Source: Ophiostoma sp. CBS 140.51 (Eukaryota; Ascomycota; Sordariomycetes; Ophiostomatales; Ophiostomataceae). Taken from it: DNA of 64,000 bases. The DNA is taken from NCBI GenBank assembly GCA_029298735.1, contig JANSLP010000012.1, positions 124,001 to 188,000 of the forward strand, read 5' to 3'. Every line of letters begins with the position of its first letter. Within the stretch, counting starts at the first letter, position 1. A model generated the notes under the pieces. That model was given only the letters and a program-made list of their open reading frames with translations, was not told the origin of the DNA and did no database searches. The position numbers and the translations under genes were made by a program. Shown here piece by piece: positions 55,070 to 64,000 of this stretch.

Positions 55070-56800
55070 ATGTCGCTGAGCACGCAGTTCCTCAGCAGCA
55101 TCCTCAGCTTCGTCAAGAAGCAGGACGGCGCCTCGCTGCGCGCCTGGCTAAGAGTCGAGCCTGATGCGCCGTCGCAGTATTTTGAGCTGGGCAAGGAGCT
55201 GCGCACACAGTTCCGAAACGATGCGGGCATCCATAACCTGGTCGAGAAGTGTCTGCCGATACGGAACGACGATGGCGACAATGGCGGCGGCGCCGTGTGG
55301 CTCAGTTTTATCCTCTTCATGAAGGACTACATGTTGTACTGGCGTGATGTCAACTTTGATGATTTGCCAGCTGTGTACTCTCAATTGAGTGGTCTTCTGA
55401 CGTACGTTTGCCCTAAATATGCTGTTTTCTTTTTCCTGCAACGCATACTAACCTTGACCAGCTCCTGCACAACGGCTTTTACGCACCCTTCGGGACCGGT
55501 GATGCTCGAGACCAGCGTGGCCATCTGCGAGGCCATTGCCAAGCTGGCCATGGTGATGCACCATCGTCCAGAGCTGAAACATGGTATCCAAACATCCGCG
55601 GCAGGTGGTGGTGCTGCCGCGGCCGCAGGCGGTGATGAAGAGCGCAAGTCGCTCGTCGAGAGCACCGCCGACGCCATCCAGAAAGTCTGCACAGCCTGCG
55701 TCACGGATCGCAGCAGCGCACGCTTTGCTCGACCCGAAGGTCGTCGTGTCGCTGTCTACCGGCTTGCAAATCTTGTCCTCAAGCTGCTCTTTGCCGGTGA
55801 CAAGGCTCGCTGGGCTGCGCAAATGTTCACAAACATCACCAACACAGGCCCGCCACTCGCCTTTTACCCAGCTGCCCAGCGTGTCACCTACCTTTACTAT
55901 CTCGGCCGCTTCCACCTTGAGAACAACCACTTTCACAGCGCTGCCCAGTGTCTCGAAGCCGCTTACCGCCAGACCCCACCAGCCTGTCGCCGCCATCGTC
56001 GTCTCATCCTCACCTACCTAATCCCTGCCAACCTGCTGATCGGTGTCTTCCCGTCGCCAGCTCTCCTCTTGCGGCCAGAAGCCGCCGAAGAGCTCCGCCC
56101 AGTCTTTTTGCCCATCTGCATGGCCGTCAAAATGGGCAACTTTGCCGCCTTCCAGGCCTCGCTTCATGAGAACGAGACCTGGCTGGTGAAGCACCGTCTA
56201 CTGTTGACCCTTTCCTACCGCTTGCGGCCCCTGTTGTGGCGGTCACTCACACGTCGCGTCTTTATGTTGACCTACGTGCCGCCGCCCAACAGTGACGCCA
56301 TCGTCTCGTCGGCCGCCACCGCGGCAAGAGGCCGTGCTGCGCCGACGCTCGACCTGTCGGACCTACTGGCTGCCGCCACACTAGCCCAGCACCAGATTGA
56401 GGGCTACACGCCTGCCGCACGGTGGCCACGGCCGCGTGCCGAGCATACAAATACGCTTTTTATGCGCGCCACGGCCACGGCCAACCACCGGGATGCCCAA
56501 TCTAGTACGGTTGTGGCGCCCGTCGAAGGTGTGCGCAAGCTGCGGCCGAGCGAGGGCATGGTCTGGGGCAATCTGCCCGTGACCATGGCCGACATTGAGA
56601 GTGTGGTATCGTCGCTAGCAGCACAGGGGCTGATGCACGGTTTTGTGGCACACGCGGCGCACAAGTTTGCCGTTGTGGGCGCGAAAGCCAAGGGCGCCGT
56701 GTTGGCTGGTTTCCCGTCCGTGGCAGAGGTCATGAGGGAGCAACTGAAGAGTAGCGATGTGGACATCAACAGTGTGCCGGCTTGGGTGAAGGCTCCATAA
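55070..56800 (+). CDS. PCI-domain protein, Csn12/Thp1/PCID2 family
   Basis: Two exons, 55070-55401 and 55462-56800; 556 residues. The 60-bp intron has donor GTACGT, a perfect TACTAAC branch (55446-55452) and acceptor CAG; splicing joins SGLLT to SCTTAF. The start MSLSTQFLSSILSFVKKQDGASL aligns with the family; an in-frame upstream ATG at 54710 would add 120 unconserved residues. Features: helical repeats, then the PCI winged-helix region with PAAQRVTYLYYLGRFHL, HRRLILTYLIPANLLIGVFP and FLPICMAVKMGNFAAFQASL. Relatives are Thp1/PCID2, which with Sac3 forms the TREX-2 mRNA export complex, and Csn12, a COP9-signalosome-associated protein. Fungal orthologues of this type are commonly called Csn12; I cannot separate the two from sequence alone. 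An Ala/Gly-rich insertion (about 180-200) is unusual. The intron is a stop-free multiple of three. Confidence 0.88.
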   Translation: MSLSTQFLSSILSFVKKQDGASLRAWLRVEPDAPSQYFELGKELRTQFRNDAGIHNLVEKCLPIRNDDGDNGGGAVWLSFILFMKDYMLYWRDVNFDDLPAVYSQLSGLLTYVCPKYAVFFFLQRILTLTSSCTTAFTHPSGPVMLETSVAICEAIAKLAMVMHHRPELKHGIQTSAAGGGAAAAAGGDEERKSLVESTADAIQKVCTACVTDRSSARFARPEGRRVAVYRLANLVLKLLFAGDKARWAAQMFTNITNTGPPLAFYPAAQRVTYLYYLGRFHLENNHFHSAAQCLEAAYRQTPPACRRHRRLILTYLIPANLLIGVFPSPALLLRPEAAEELRPVFLPICMAVKMGNFAAFQASLHENETWLVKHRLLLTLSYRLRPLLWRSLTRRVFMLTYVPPPNSDAIVSSAATAARGRAAPTLDLSDLLAAATLAQHQIEGYTPAARWPRPRAEHTNTLFMRATATANHRDAQSSTVVAPVEGVRKLRPSEGMVWGNLPVTMADIESVVSSLAAQGLMHGFVAHAAHKFAVVGAKAKGAVLAGFPSVAEVMREQLKSSDVDINSVPAWVKAP

Positions 56801-57958
56801 GGAAGACGGGGAGTGCATTGGGAGATTTATATTTTGGTTTTCTTTTCTCAAGCATGGCTTGTATATACCTCTTTGGCGTTGGTACTTGGATTTTGCAGAC
56901 AAAACCAAAAAGACATTGTGTATAGATTAACACAATCTTGTATACAAGGCACACAAGACGCAAGATATAGATACATAGCAGAGTTTTATATAGTGGCATG
57001 GTAACCAAAAGGAGTCTTGTCGTCATTTCATTTGTTTATTGTCCTGCCTTATAGTAGGTATTTTCTTTGTTGTATATTTTGTCTTCGCCTTCGTATATGA
57101 GGCACTCCAATGCACGAACGTCAATCACAATGCCCGTCACTCCCAAAAACACGATGCCTCAAAAATAGATAAAAAAGAGTATCACTTCATTCCAAAAATA
57201 AGTCGTCGACCAAGCCCCTTCCTCAAAGGTGAAGATAAGACATAATCCTAGCATAAATAACAAAGTAAAGCAAAGCAAAGTATGCTCTCTTTTTTCCCTT
57301 CCCGCAAAAATGAAGATAAAGTAAAGAAATATGAAAAAGTAAATGGTAGAAAATGGAGAAGGGTATATAATGGTGAAACAGAATGAGCAACTATATGACA
57401 TGGCAGTATAAAAGATAAAAAGTAAAAGACTGCCACGCATTATAGAAGCATAAAAGTAAATGTAGAAGAAATATAAAAAGGAGGCTCGACTTGTCCGTAG
57501 CAAACGAGGACCAATCTCCAGGTAGCCACATATAAAGACGAGTAAGAAGAGGTAAGGTATAAGGTATAAAATGCGAGTATGATAAAACACCTGGTCCAGA
57601 CCGATTGCCCAAAAAAGTAAAAGGGAGAAAAGGCAATGGGTCGTCAACATACAATGGCACTCTCCCGCCTGGACAGACAGGAAAGGCCGTGGGTATATAG
57701 AAATAATATATACTAGCCAAATGCAGAACTTTGCGTAAAAAAGATGGCAGAGTCGTCAAGGCGGTAATGATGAGAATGGTGAAAAGGGGTAGTATGAAAA
57801 ATAGGGGTGTCGATGTCAGCCAGCACAAGCGGCGACCAGTCGAGCCCGCAAGAAGAATCGAAAGTTGAAAAGGTGCGAAGCAAAGTGCCTCATGATGTTG
57901 CTTTGGTATTGTTTTTGTTCTTTTTGTTTCTTTTGATTTTGGTTTCGTGCCGAGAAAC
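56801..57958. other. AT-rich convergent region
   Basis: About 1.16 kb between the 3' ends of the PCI gene (+) and the SUN gene (-), strongly AT-rich from about 57.0 to 57.9 kb with many GTAAAG/GCAAAG words (for example 57263-57282). Minus-strand frames here are Phe/Leu/Tyr-rich artefacts. Length is large for two 3' ends, so a long 3' UTR or a non-coding transcript is possible. Confidence 0.5.
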
Positions 57959-59566
57959 CTAGTACAGCCACATGCCGGCAACGACAGCAACAATCAGGCC
58001 AGCAACAGCGGCGCCGCCCTGGTTGTGGTTGACAGCCTCGCTCTTGGAGGACGTCGAGGGCATCGCGCTGCCGTGGGTCGAGGACGATCCGCTCTCGCCC
58101 AGGCCAGTCGTCGGGCCCGTCACGCTGCCAGTCTTGGTCGATTGGGTGGAAGCGACGGTGCCGTTCTCGTGGAAAATACCACCAGCAAAGGTGGTCGGGC
58201 CGGCCGTCTTCGAGGTCGAGGTCTTGTGCGAGCTGCTCGAGGAGCTGCTGCTTGACGAAGACGAAGACGATGAAGACGAGGAGGACGACGACGACGACGA
58301 CGAAGAAGACGTAGTCGACGAGGACGTGGTAGATGTGGTCGACGTCTTGGAGGAAGACGACGAAGACGAGGACGAAGACGAAGAGTGGGTAGACAGCGCC
58401 GAGGACGACGAGCTGCCGCTGCCCGTGCTGCTGCTGCTGCTGCCGTCCAGGTTGTAGACGACAATGTTGGCGCTGCCGCCCTTGGGAACGGTCGCAACAC
58501 AGAAGTCAGCACCGCCAGCACCAGACGCGGAATCGGAGCTGGTGACACTGAAGTCGGCCATGTTGTCGGCACCAATCTCGCAGGGCAGACCGTTGCAGCC
58601 GCTGCCGCTGCACTCAATGCGGATACCGAAGGTGGGTTTTGTGCCAGACAAGCTCGACCCAGTGAAGATGGGGTTCCAGGCGATCTTGACGTAGGTCAGG
58701 CCCGAGCTGTCGGTGTTGGCGCCAGCGACGTACGGGCTCCAGTTGCCGACCGGGTTCGCATCACTACCCCAGATACAGCCATCAGCACCGGTGGTACCAG
58801 GCGGGTTGACATAGTAGTGTGCAGCAGTGCTGGCCCAGTAAGAGGGGCCGGGAACAGCCAGAGTGCTTGTGCCGGTAACATCCGTAGGGATGTACATGCC
58901 CTCGTCGCCGGGCAGAACGGTCTGGCAGAAGGAGACGACCGAGCCGCACTTGTTGACAGCCGAGACAGTACCCGTGCCATCAACGCAGTAAGGAGAATTC
59001 GGGAACGGCTTGGAAACCTGACCATCGGAGCCACAGTACAGGCCACCGTCCATAGACTCGGGATACGTGTACGTGGTGCCGGGCTTCCACTGCGCCATCA
59101 CCTTGCCGGAGACGCACGCAATGGGGCAGTAAGAACCAGCCGTGCACTGGACATCGGGCGCCATGGCCCAGCCGCCATTTGATGCGCCGGGAACAGAGTA
59201 CAGATCAGGATCGTTGGGGAGCGAGCAGACGGCGCGCTTAGAGAGGTCCTTGGGGATGTCGTCGGCATGGCTGCGCGACACAGCACGGGCACGTGGCGAG
59301 GATGTAGAGGACGAATCACGGGTGAAGAGGGCGGGCAGAGACTCGATCGTTTGCGGCTGGCGCTTCTCGTTCTGGTGCGCCTCGGGTTGCGACGCGGCCT
59401 CGGGCTGCCGCTCTTGTAATGATGCGGCCTCGATGTGGTTGTGGACGCTGCGCTTGCCATAGTGCTGGTGAGCCACGCGGTGGCCGTGATGCTCGCCAAG
59501 AGCCGGCTGGACAACGCCCAGGACCAGCGCCGACGCGATGGCGGCCGGGACGGTTGAGAACTTCAT
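57959..59566 (-). CDS. SUN-family (GH132) cell-wall protein, GPI-anchored
   Basis: Single exon, 535 residues. Signal peptide MKFSTVPAAIASALVLGVVQ PALG; a propeptide-like stretch with Lys-Arg sites at 38-39, 68-69 and 110-111 (YGKR, NEKR, LSKR), the last immediately before the Cys-rich SUN domain (about 113-375). That domain shows the conserved VCSLPNDPDLYSV, WKPGTTYTYPESMDGGLYC, FPNSPYC, GDEGMYIPT and WSPYVAGAN segments. A Ser/Thr stalk follows, with a run of about 27 Ser (420-446, 58229-58309), and a C-terminal hydrophobic tail (AVAGLIVAVVAGMWLY) after a small-residue region, fitting a GPI signal. SUN proteins act in septum/wall remodelling and septation and have been classed as beta-glucan-active GH132. 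Kex2-type processing at the KR sites is inferred. The family is secure; exact subgroup is not. Confidence 0.93.
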   Translation of the reverse strand: MKFSTVPAAIASALVLGVVQPALGEHHGHRVAHQHYGKRSVHNHIEAASLQERQPEAASQPEAHQNEKRQPQTIESLPALFTRDSSSTSSPRARAVSRSHADDIPKDLSKRAVCSLPNDPDLYSVPGASNGGWAMAPDVQCTAGSYCPIACVSGKVMAQWKPGTTYTYPESMDGGLYCGSDGQVSKPFPNSPYCVDGTGTVSAVNKCGSVVSFCQTVLPGDEGMYIPTDVTGTSTLAVPGPSYWASTAAHYYVNPPGTTGADGCIWGSDANPVGNWSPYVAGANTDSSGLTYVKIAWNPIFTGSSLSGTKPTFGIRIECSGSGCNGLPCEIGADNMADFSVTSSDSASGAGGADFCVATVPKGGSANIVVYNLDGSSSSSTGSGSSSSSALSTHSSSSSSSSSSSSKTSTTSTTSSSTTSSSSSSSSSSSSSSSSSSSSSSSSSSSHKTSTSKTAGPTTFAGGIFHENGTVASTQSTKTGSVTGPTTGLGESGSSSTHGSAMPSTSSKSEAVNHNQGGAAVAGLIVAVVAGMWLY

Positions 59567-61034
59567 CGGAAAGAGGGTGAAAAGCGTCGCGTTGTCGCGC
59601 TCTGTAAATCAAAAAGACTGAAGAGAAAAGAAAAGGAGCGCAAGCGCCGTTTGAGGGCTGTAGATGTCGTCGAATGTGAAGTGAGATAGATGTGATCCTG
59701 CTGGCAAGATAATAGATGGTTGCGTGTCGTTCGTGATTGCGTGCTGAAGGTTTTCTGAAAGTGGTTTCGTAGATAGTAAAACAGCCAAAAAGGAGCGTTT
59801 GTTGTTGTTTTGCTGAGGAACGTAAAAAGTTGGTGATGGCAAAAAGAAGGGAAGAGACGAGCGAGCGTCTTTGCAGTAAACAAAAAAAAAATCAATGAAG
59901 AAATGAAAAGAAAGACTCAAAAGGAGTGTGTATGTGCAGACAAGGCACAGGATACGAAGAAAGGAGAGACGAAGAAAAAACGAGTGAAAAAACGAACGTA
60001 TTGCACAGCAGAAGAGACCGGGGGAGGAGAGGAAGAGGAAGAAGAGAGACGAGGAAAAGGGGAGCATGAGGATGAAAAGGGAAATAAGGCCAGTACTAAA
60101 AGAGACAAGGTTAAATGAAATAAAACCTTGAGGGACGGTCTGGATGGTCTGGCCGGTGGCCAGCATGGGGCGTGACAGGGGCCAAGACAGAGGAAAAGAA
60201 GAAAATCTCTTCTGGGGGGGGGAAGCCGTCGTGTTTCTCGTGGAGCAACTCTCCACCCTTGCTCATCTTCATCTGAGGGCCCGCGTGTGCGAGATATTGC
60301 AGTTTATTGCGCCGTAATCTTTTCTGGGGCTAGGGTAATATGAAATGGGTGACCGGCGGACGCCTCTGGCGAACGGGCCGTGCTTTGAACAGCCGTGGAA
60401 ACGACGAGATAATGGGAGCACAAGATGAGATGAAGAGGAAAAACTCATGAAATAGGGGCTTCTCTTTCTCGACGCCTCTGTCTCTCTCAGAAAGTCCTGC
60501 GCCATTGGGGCTTTCGTTTTGCATTGCCTGCGCCTGTCCTTCGTGGCTTGGACGCCTGAACGAGCTGCTTCGCGTCCAGGATCCATCGTGTGTGCGTTGG
60601 TGGTCGTCGTTTGGTGTGTTTATTGACTATGGGGTGTTGACCCTGGGCCAAAAGGTTTGTTGTCAAAAATCGCCTTGCTGCGCTGGTGGTGCGGATGGGT
60701 GGGTCTGTTGTGAGACCAAATGGGTACTAGTGTGGCTGGTGGTCCAATCATGCAGCACAGAAAGACTGGGGAGGAATTAAGCCGTCAGGTACACCAATCA
60801 GAAGGCGCCAGCGGGTTTGCGCTAGCGACGTGCCGAAATGAGCTTCTCGCCAGCAAGCATTTCTTCACAGCACGCAAACAAGGGAAAGGGGTCAGGAGGC
60901 CAGGAGAGCAGAAGAGGAAGCAGTGAACGTGGGTGCGCGCGCGCGGAACGGGGAAGGAGGAAACCAGCGAAGGAACTTGAAGAGGGAAGGAGCGCACCAG
61001 GAGCTAGCTCGCAACAAGGAAAGTGCAAACCACT

Positions 61035-61104
61035 CAAGCAACTGCAACAAGCAACAAGCAACCTCCAAGCACTTTCAAGCACCTCCAAGCAACAAAGGCA
61101 AGCA
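61035..61104 (+). repeat. Cluster of seven CAAGCA words at near-helical spacing
   Basis: CAAGCA starts at 61035, 61048, 61055, 61066, 61076, 61086 and 61099, so several steps are 10-11 bp. It lies about 1.5 kb upstream of the SUN gene. No known factor is assigned. Confidence 0.55.
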
Positions 61105-61648
61105 CTCAAACTGGAGACGTGGAGGCGTTGCGTGTTTCGTGCTTCAAGCCACCTCTGGCATGCTTCCTTGCGGGTTCTGCCCCAGGGTGCTCGGACGCTT
61201 TTTGGTCTGGGCAGTGCCTCAACCATCGATGTCTTCGATCCTCTTCTCTTTCTTCTCTTTCTGTTCTTTCTTGGCCTTCTTTTTCTTCATCGGCCGTCCA
61301 CCCATGTCTGCAACATGCAATCTATATCTATCAGATATATCTCGTCCCGTCTGCATCTACTTTACCTGCGGGACGTCAGGAACAAACGGGCACGAGCGAT
61401 GCAATGACACACTCGGTCCGTTTATAAAGCACGCGAGAGAACTCAGCAAAGGTTATCAACACTCTGGGAAACAAACCTAAATATAAGGTCATATAAATCC
61501 CGTGTGGCGGACAACAGGAACGACACAGCACCCGTCTGGGGGCCATGCAGGGCACCAACAGACAAATCCCGTTTTCATTTGGAAGCGCACATCTCATCAA
61601 ACAAGCTGGCCGTCGACTCTTTTCTCTCCTGGAAAGTAGCGAGCGAAG

Positions 61649-61674
61649 CGAGGACAAAAAGACGAGGACAAAAA
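61649..61674 (+). repeat. Tandem duplication of CGAGGACAAAAA
   Basis: The 12-bp word is at 61649-61660 and again at 61663-61674, a 14-bp period. Confidence 0.5.
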
Positions 61675-61903
61675 CGAAACCGGCGAAATGAGCGACAGAT
61701 GAGCAGCGGATGAGCGACCAAAGAGAGGGCGATGCGAGCAAGTGCCACCAAATTGACTCAATATCCACGAGAGGCGGCCCCATTTCCCATCTTCCCCTTT
61801 GTCGACTTGTGTGGTCGCCCTCGTTTTCTCGTTTTCTCGTTGTTGTTTTCACTTGTTTGCCTCCCTTTCCTCACCGCATGTTCTCCCTGAGAGATCAAAG
61901 ACT

Positions 61904-61926
61904 TTCTCTCTCCCTCTCTCTCTCTC
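61904..61926 (+). repeat. CT microsatellite
   Basis: A run of TC dinucleotides broken by one CC, about 23 bp long, in non-coding DNA. Confidence 0.6.
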
Positions 61927-64000
61927 CGCACGATCTACCTGGCCAACGCGTGTCAGCAGCATGACAGCGGCTAGGGAGGCAGCATGGGCGAAAGGGAGGG
62001 CGTTGCGGGAGATCAGGGAGATGAACGGCGAGCGGCAATGCAAAAAGGCGACAAAATGGCAAGATGACAACCAGATGACAACAGCCGAACAAGCCATGGC
62101 TCATAGGGCTCACGAAAGTCGACGACGTATTCTATCCTCGGCGCCACGTCAAGTCCCAATAATTGAATACACTGTAGGAATATTCAATATCCCATGTTCC
62201 ATTGAATATCGAGGCAGCGAACAACCCTCCGTGTGACAGGTCAAAGTCAATAACGTCAGTGGCTTTACCTTTCGTCCCAATGTTTACTTGTAAACTTAAA
62301 TCGCAGCATACCTCGAAAGAGCGATCAGCCTGTTGCAGCATACCAGCAGAGGCGTTACGGCACTCCGGGGCTTTGGCGTTCGATGCTTGATGAGAGTTGA
62401 CAAAAGTACCTTCACAAGCTGAACTCTCTTTATCTGCTGTGTTCACAAATATGTCTTGATGCGCCTCTCGTAATACAAAGCATGCAGCCACCGTGTCGAG
62501 CTTGTAGTGAAGCAGTCTGTTGTCTAAAAAACACAAGCGCAATCGTTGTCGATCCCTTCATTCCTTGCAGGTTTATGGGTCGGGTCTGCTTGTCAAGGGA
62601 GCGGGGAGAGGGGAGACACAGGACTTGTCTCGGGAATCGATTATGGCTTTGCTTTTTACTCTGGCGCGTGGCTGAACTGCCGTGGCTTTCGAAGCAGCGA
62701 GAGACGAAAGGCAATTGGTCGCCGTTCAGTATTTGTCTCCTACTTTTTGTGTCTTGCATCTTGATACCCACACCCTTTTGCCTGCATCGATGTCTTGCTT
62801 CAAAAAGGGCGGCGCCATTGGGAAGATCTGCCTTCTGCGGCCCTTTTGCTTGCTTTTTTCGACTGCAAGTAAGAGGGAAAGGGGAGATAAAAAGTGAAAG
62901 GCAAAAACATTACAAGAAAAATTATCGAGATGAATGAACAACATCACAGATGCAGCTACAGCTGCAGGCTGCATCGATCGGGATTTGGGCCCACGGACAT
63001 GATCGACAGGCACCATAGTTCGTCTCTCATGGCGATACCCTCCATTCCTCAGAAGAAGGAAAAGCCCAGCGCAATGACATCTCTTTGACATCTTGGCTTT
63101 TTTCTTGGCAATTGTGTGTAAAGTGCATTCTCATCGTTGGTAAGGCGGGAGGCGAGCGGATGATGCGCATATTTCTCGGCTAAAATTCTCGCTGGGAGTG
63201 AGAAATAAATCCAGAGGCAGAGCAGACAGAGCAGAGCAGCGCATGCGCATCACAGGCAACAAAGTAGACGAACAGCGACCAAGAAGACGGCATTGCACCC
63301 ATGTGACGATCTGGCCCGGTGCTGATCATTTCGGGACGAGAGAGCAAAGGAAGGGGAGAAAGAAACAGAGAAAATCTCGGGAGACGCGCGAGGCGACGAT
63401 CGTTTGGTCCATTGGTCGTTTGGTTTGGCTTTTATCCAGAACCCTGGCTCGGGAGCAATGCATCGTAGAAAAACAAAAACGGCCTATTTACATGACATAT
63501 ATCAAACATGTCAGAGAAACCAGCCGGGTCAGAGCACACGGGTTCGTATCCAATCGTGACCACGAGACGTTCATAGAAAGGCATTGTTCGGCATTGACTC
63601 ACAGATGAGCGATTGTTTATATCTCCCAGGAAATGGCAACAACGTGGCTGGGCTGTATATTTATTCTCGGCATCGTATATTTCGGGGGAAAGGGAAAGTA
63701 AATAGAAGCGAGTTAAATAGAATGTGAAGAGAACGAAAGGAAACTGGGCACGGTAGACTCGAGATGACGATAATGATATAAACAAGATGACAGTGCTTGT
63801 AGTTTATTATTATTGTGAATTGTTGATTATTTGTTTGATTGACGTGAATAGAATAAATGTTGCTTGCAAAGGAGTGTTGATTGATCTCTGATAAATTCAA
63901 AATGCAAAATAAAACAATTCAAAATATTTCATGCAAAATAAAAATAAAATTGATAAAGCAAAAATGAAGTCGGGACAATGACGCAGGGTTGACAGGCGAG

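Larger units (their letters stand above)
59567..64000. other. Long region upstream of the SUN gene, no recognisable gene
   Basis: About 4.4 kb to the window edge. The first 0.6 kb is probably the SUN promoter/leader (A/G-rich on plus, CT-rich on the gene strand). It contains a phased CAAGCA cluster (61035-61104), a 12-bp duplication at 61649-61674, a CT microsatellite (61904-61926) and a 13-bp direct repeat ATGCAAAATAAAA (63902-63914 and 63931-63943). Frames up to 189 codons (60838-61407 plus) have no conserved features. The AT-rich end may flank a gene beyond the window. Confidence 0.5.

Noticed and set aside
62132..62542. 136-codon minus-strand frame near the right edge
   Set aside because: No conserved features, low codon bias, and no supporting splice or promoter signals.
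1..64000. CRISPR arrays, transposons, rRNA, tRNA, secondary-metabolite clusters
   Set aside because: No spaced direct repeats, transposase/reverse transcriptase frames, terminal repeats, rRNA segments or NRPS/PKS/terpene genes recognised in any frame.

Overview
The window is nuclear DNA from a filamentous ascomycete (Pezizomycotina). The signs are short GT-AG introns (57-159 bp, one of 255 bp) with CTAAC or CTGAC branch points, an ESCRT-0 Hse1, an Atg13, a SUN-family wall protein, a fungal-type Spt6 and an RCO3-like sugar porter. The gene set and protein style (Ser/Gly/Gln-rich disordered insertions, long intergenic spaces) fit a Sordariomycete. A Sporothrix/Ophiostomatales relative is only a guess. 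Exon boundaries below were placed by reading splice sites by hand and testing that the joined frame restores the conserved protein.

Layout. 1-7.7 kb (+): the 3' part of a mitoribosomal mS38/Cox24 gene, the rRNA/tRNA cytidine acetyltransferase Kre33/NAT10, and a secreted-type single-pass DUF7137-like membrane protein. 8.0-18.6 kb (-): a very large GH31 alpha-glucosidase loaded with low-complexity, glycosylation-sequon-rich insertions, then a glucose sensor/transporter of the RCO3/HXT type. 18.6-25.4 kb: a 6.7 kb stretch with no recognisable gene but several short periodic motifs. 25.4-43.2 kb (-): Hse1, Atg13, and a 1720-residue ankyrin-RCC1-BTB-BTB protein of the IBtk type with a Gly/Arg-rich tail. 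45.7-47.2 kb (+): an eight-exon mitochondrial oxodicarboxylate carrier containing a 10-nt exon. 47.6-53.7 kb (-): a JmjC/cupin-8 protein and Spt6. 55.1-56.8 kb (+): a Csn12/Thp1-type PCI protein. 58.0-59.6 kb (-): a GPI-anchored SUN (GH132) protein. 59.6-64 kb: no recognisable gene.

Function. Most genes are conserved housekeeping: ribosome and mRNA biogenesis (Kre33, Spt6, Csn12/Thp1), mitochondria (mS38, oxodicarboxylate carrier), membrane traffic and autophagy (Hse1, Atg13), and cell wall or secretion (SUN, DUF7137). The one pair that looks metabolically linked is the secreted alpha-glucosidase and the glucose sensor/transporter on the same strand. No defence system, CRISPR, transposon, secondary-metabolite cluster, tRNA or rRNA gene was recognised. 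The most unusual observations are the sequon-saturated GH31, the 10-nt microexon that completes a carrier signature motif, a perfectly 8-bp-phased GGTACAAN array, and a CGAC-dense leader upstream of the glucose sensor gene.
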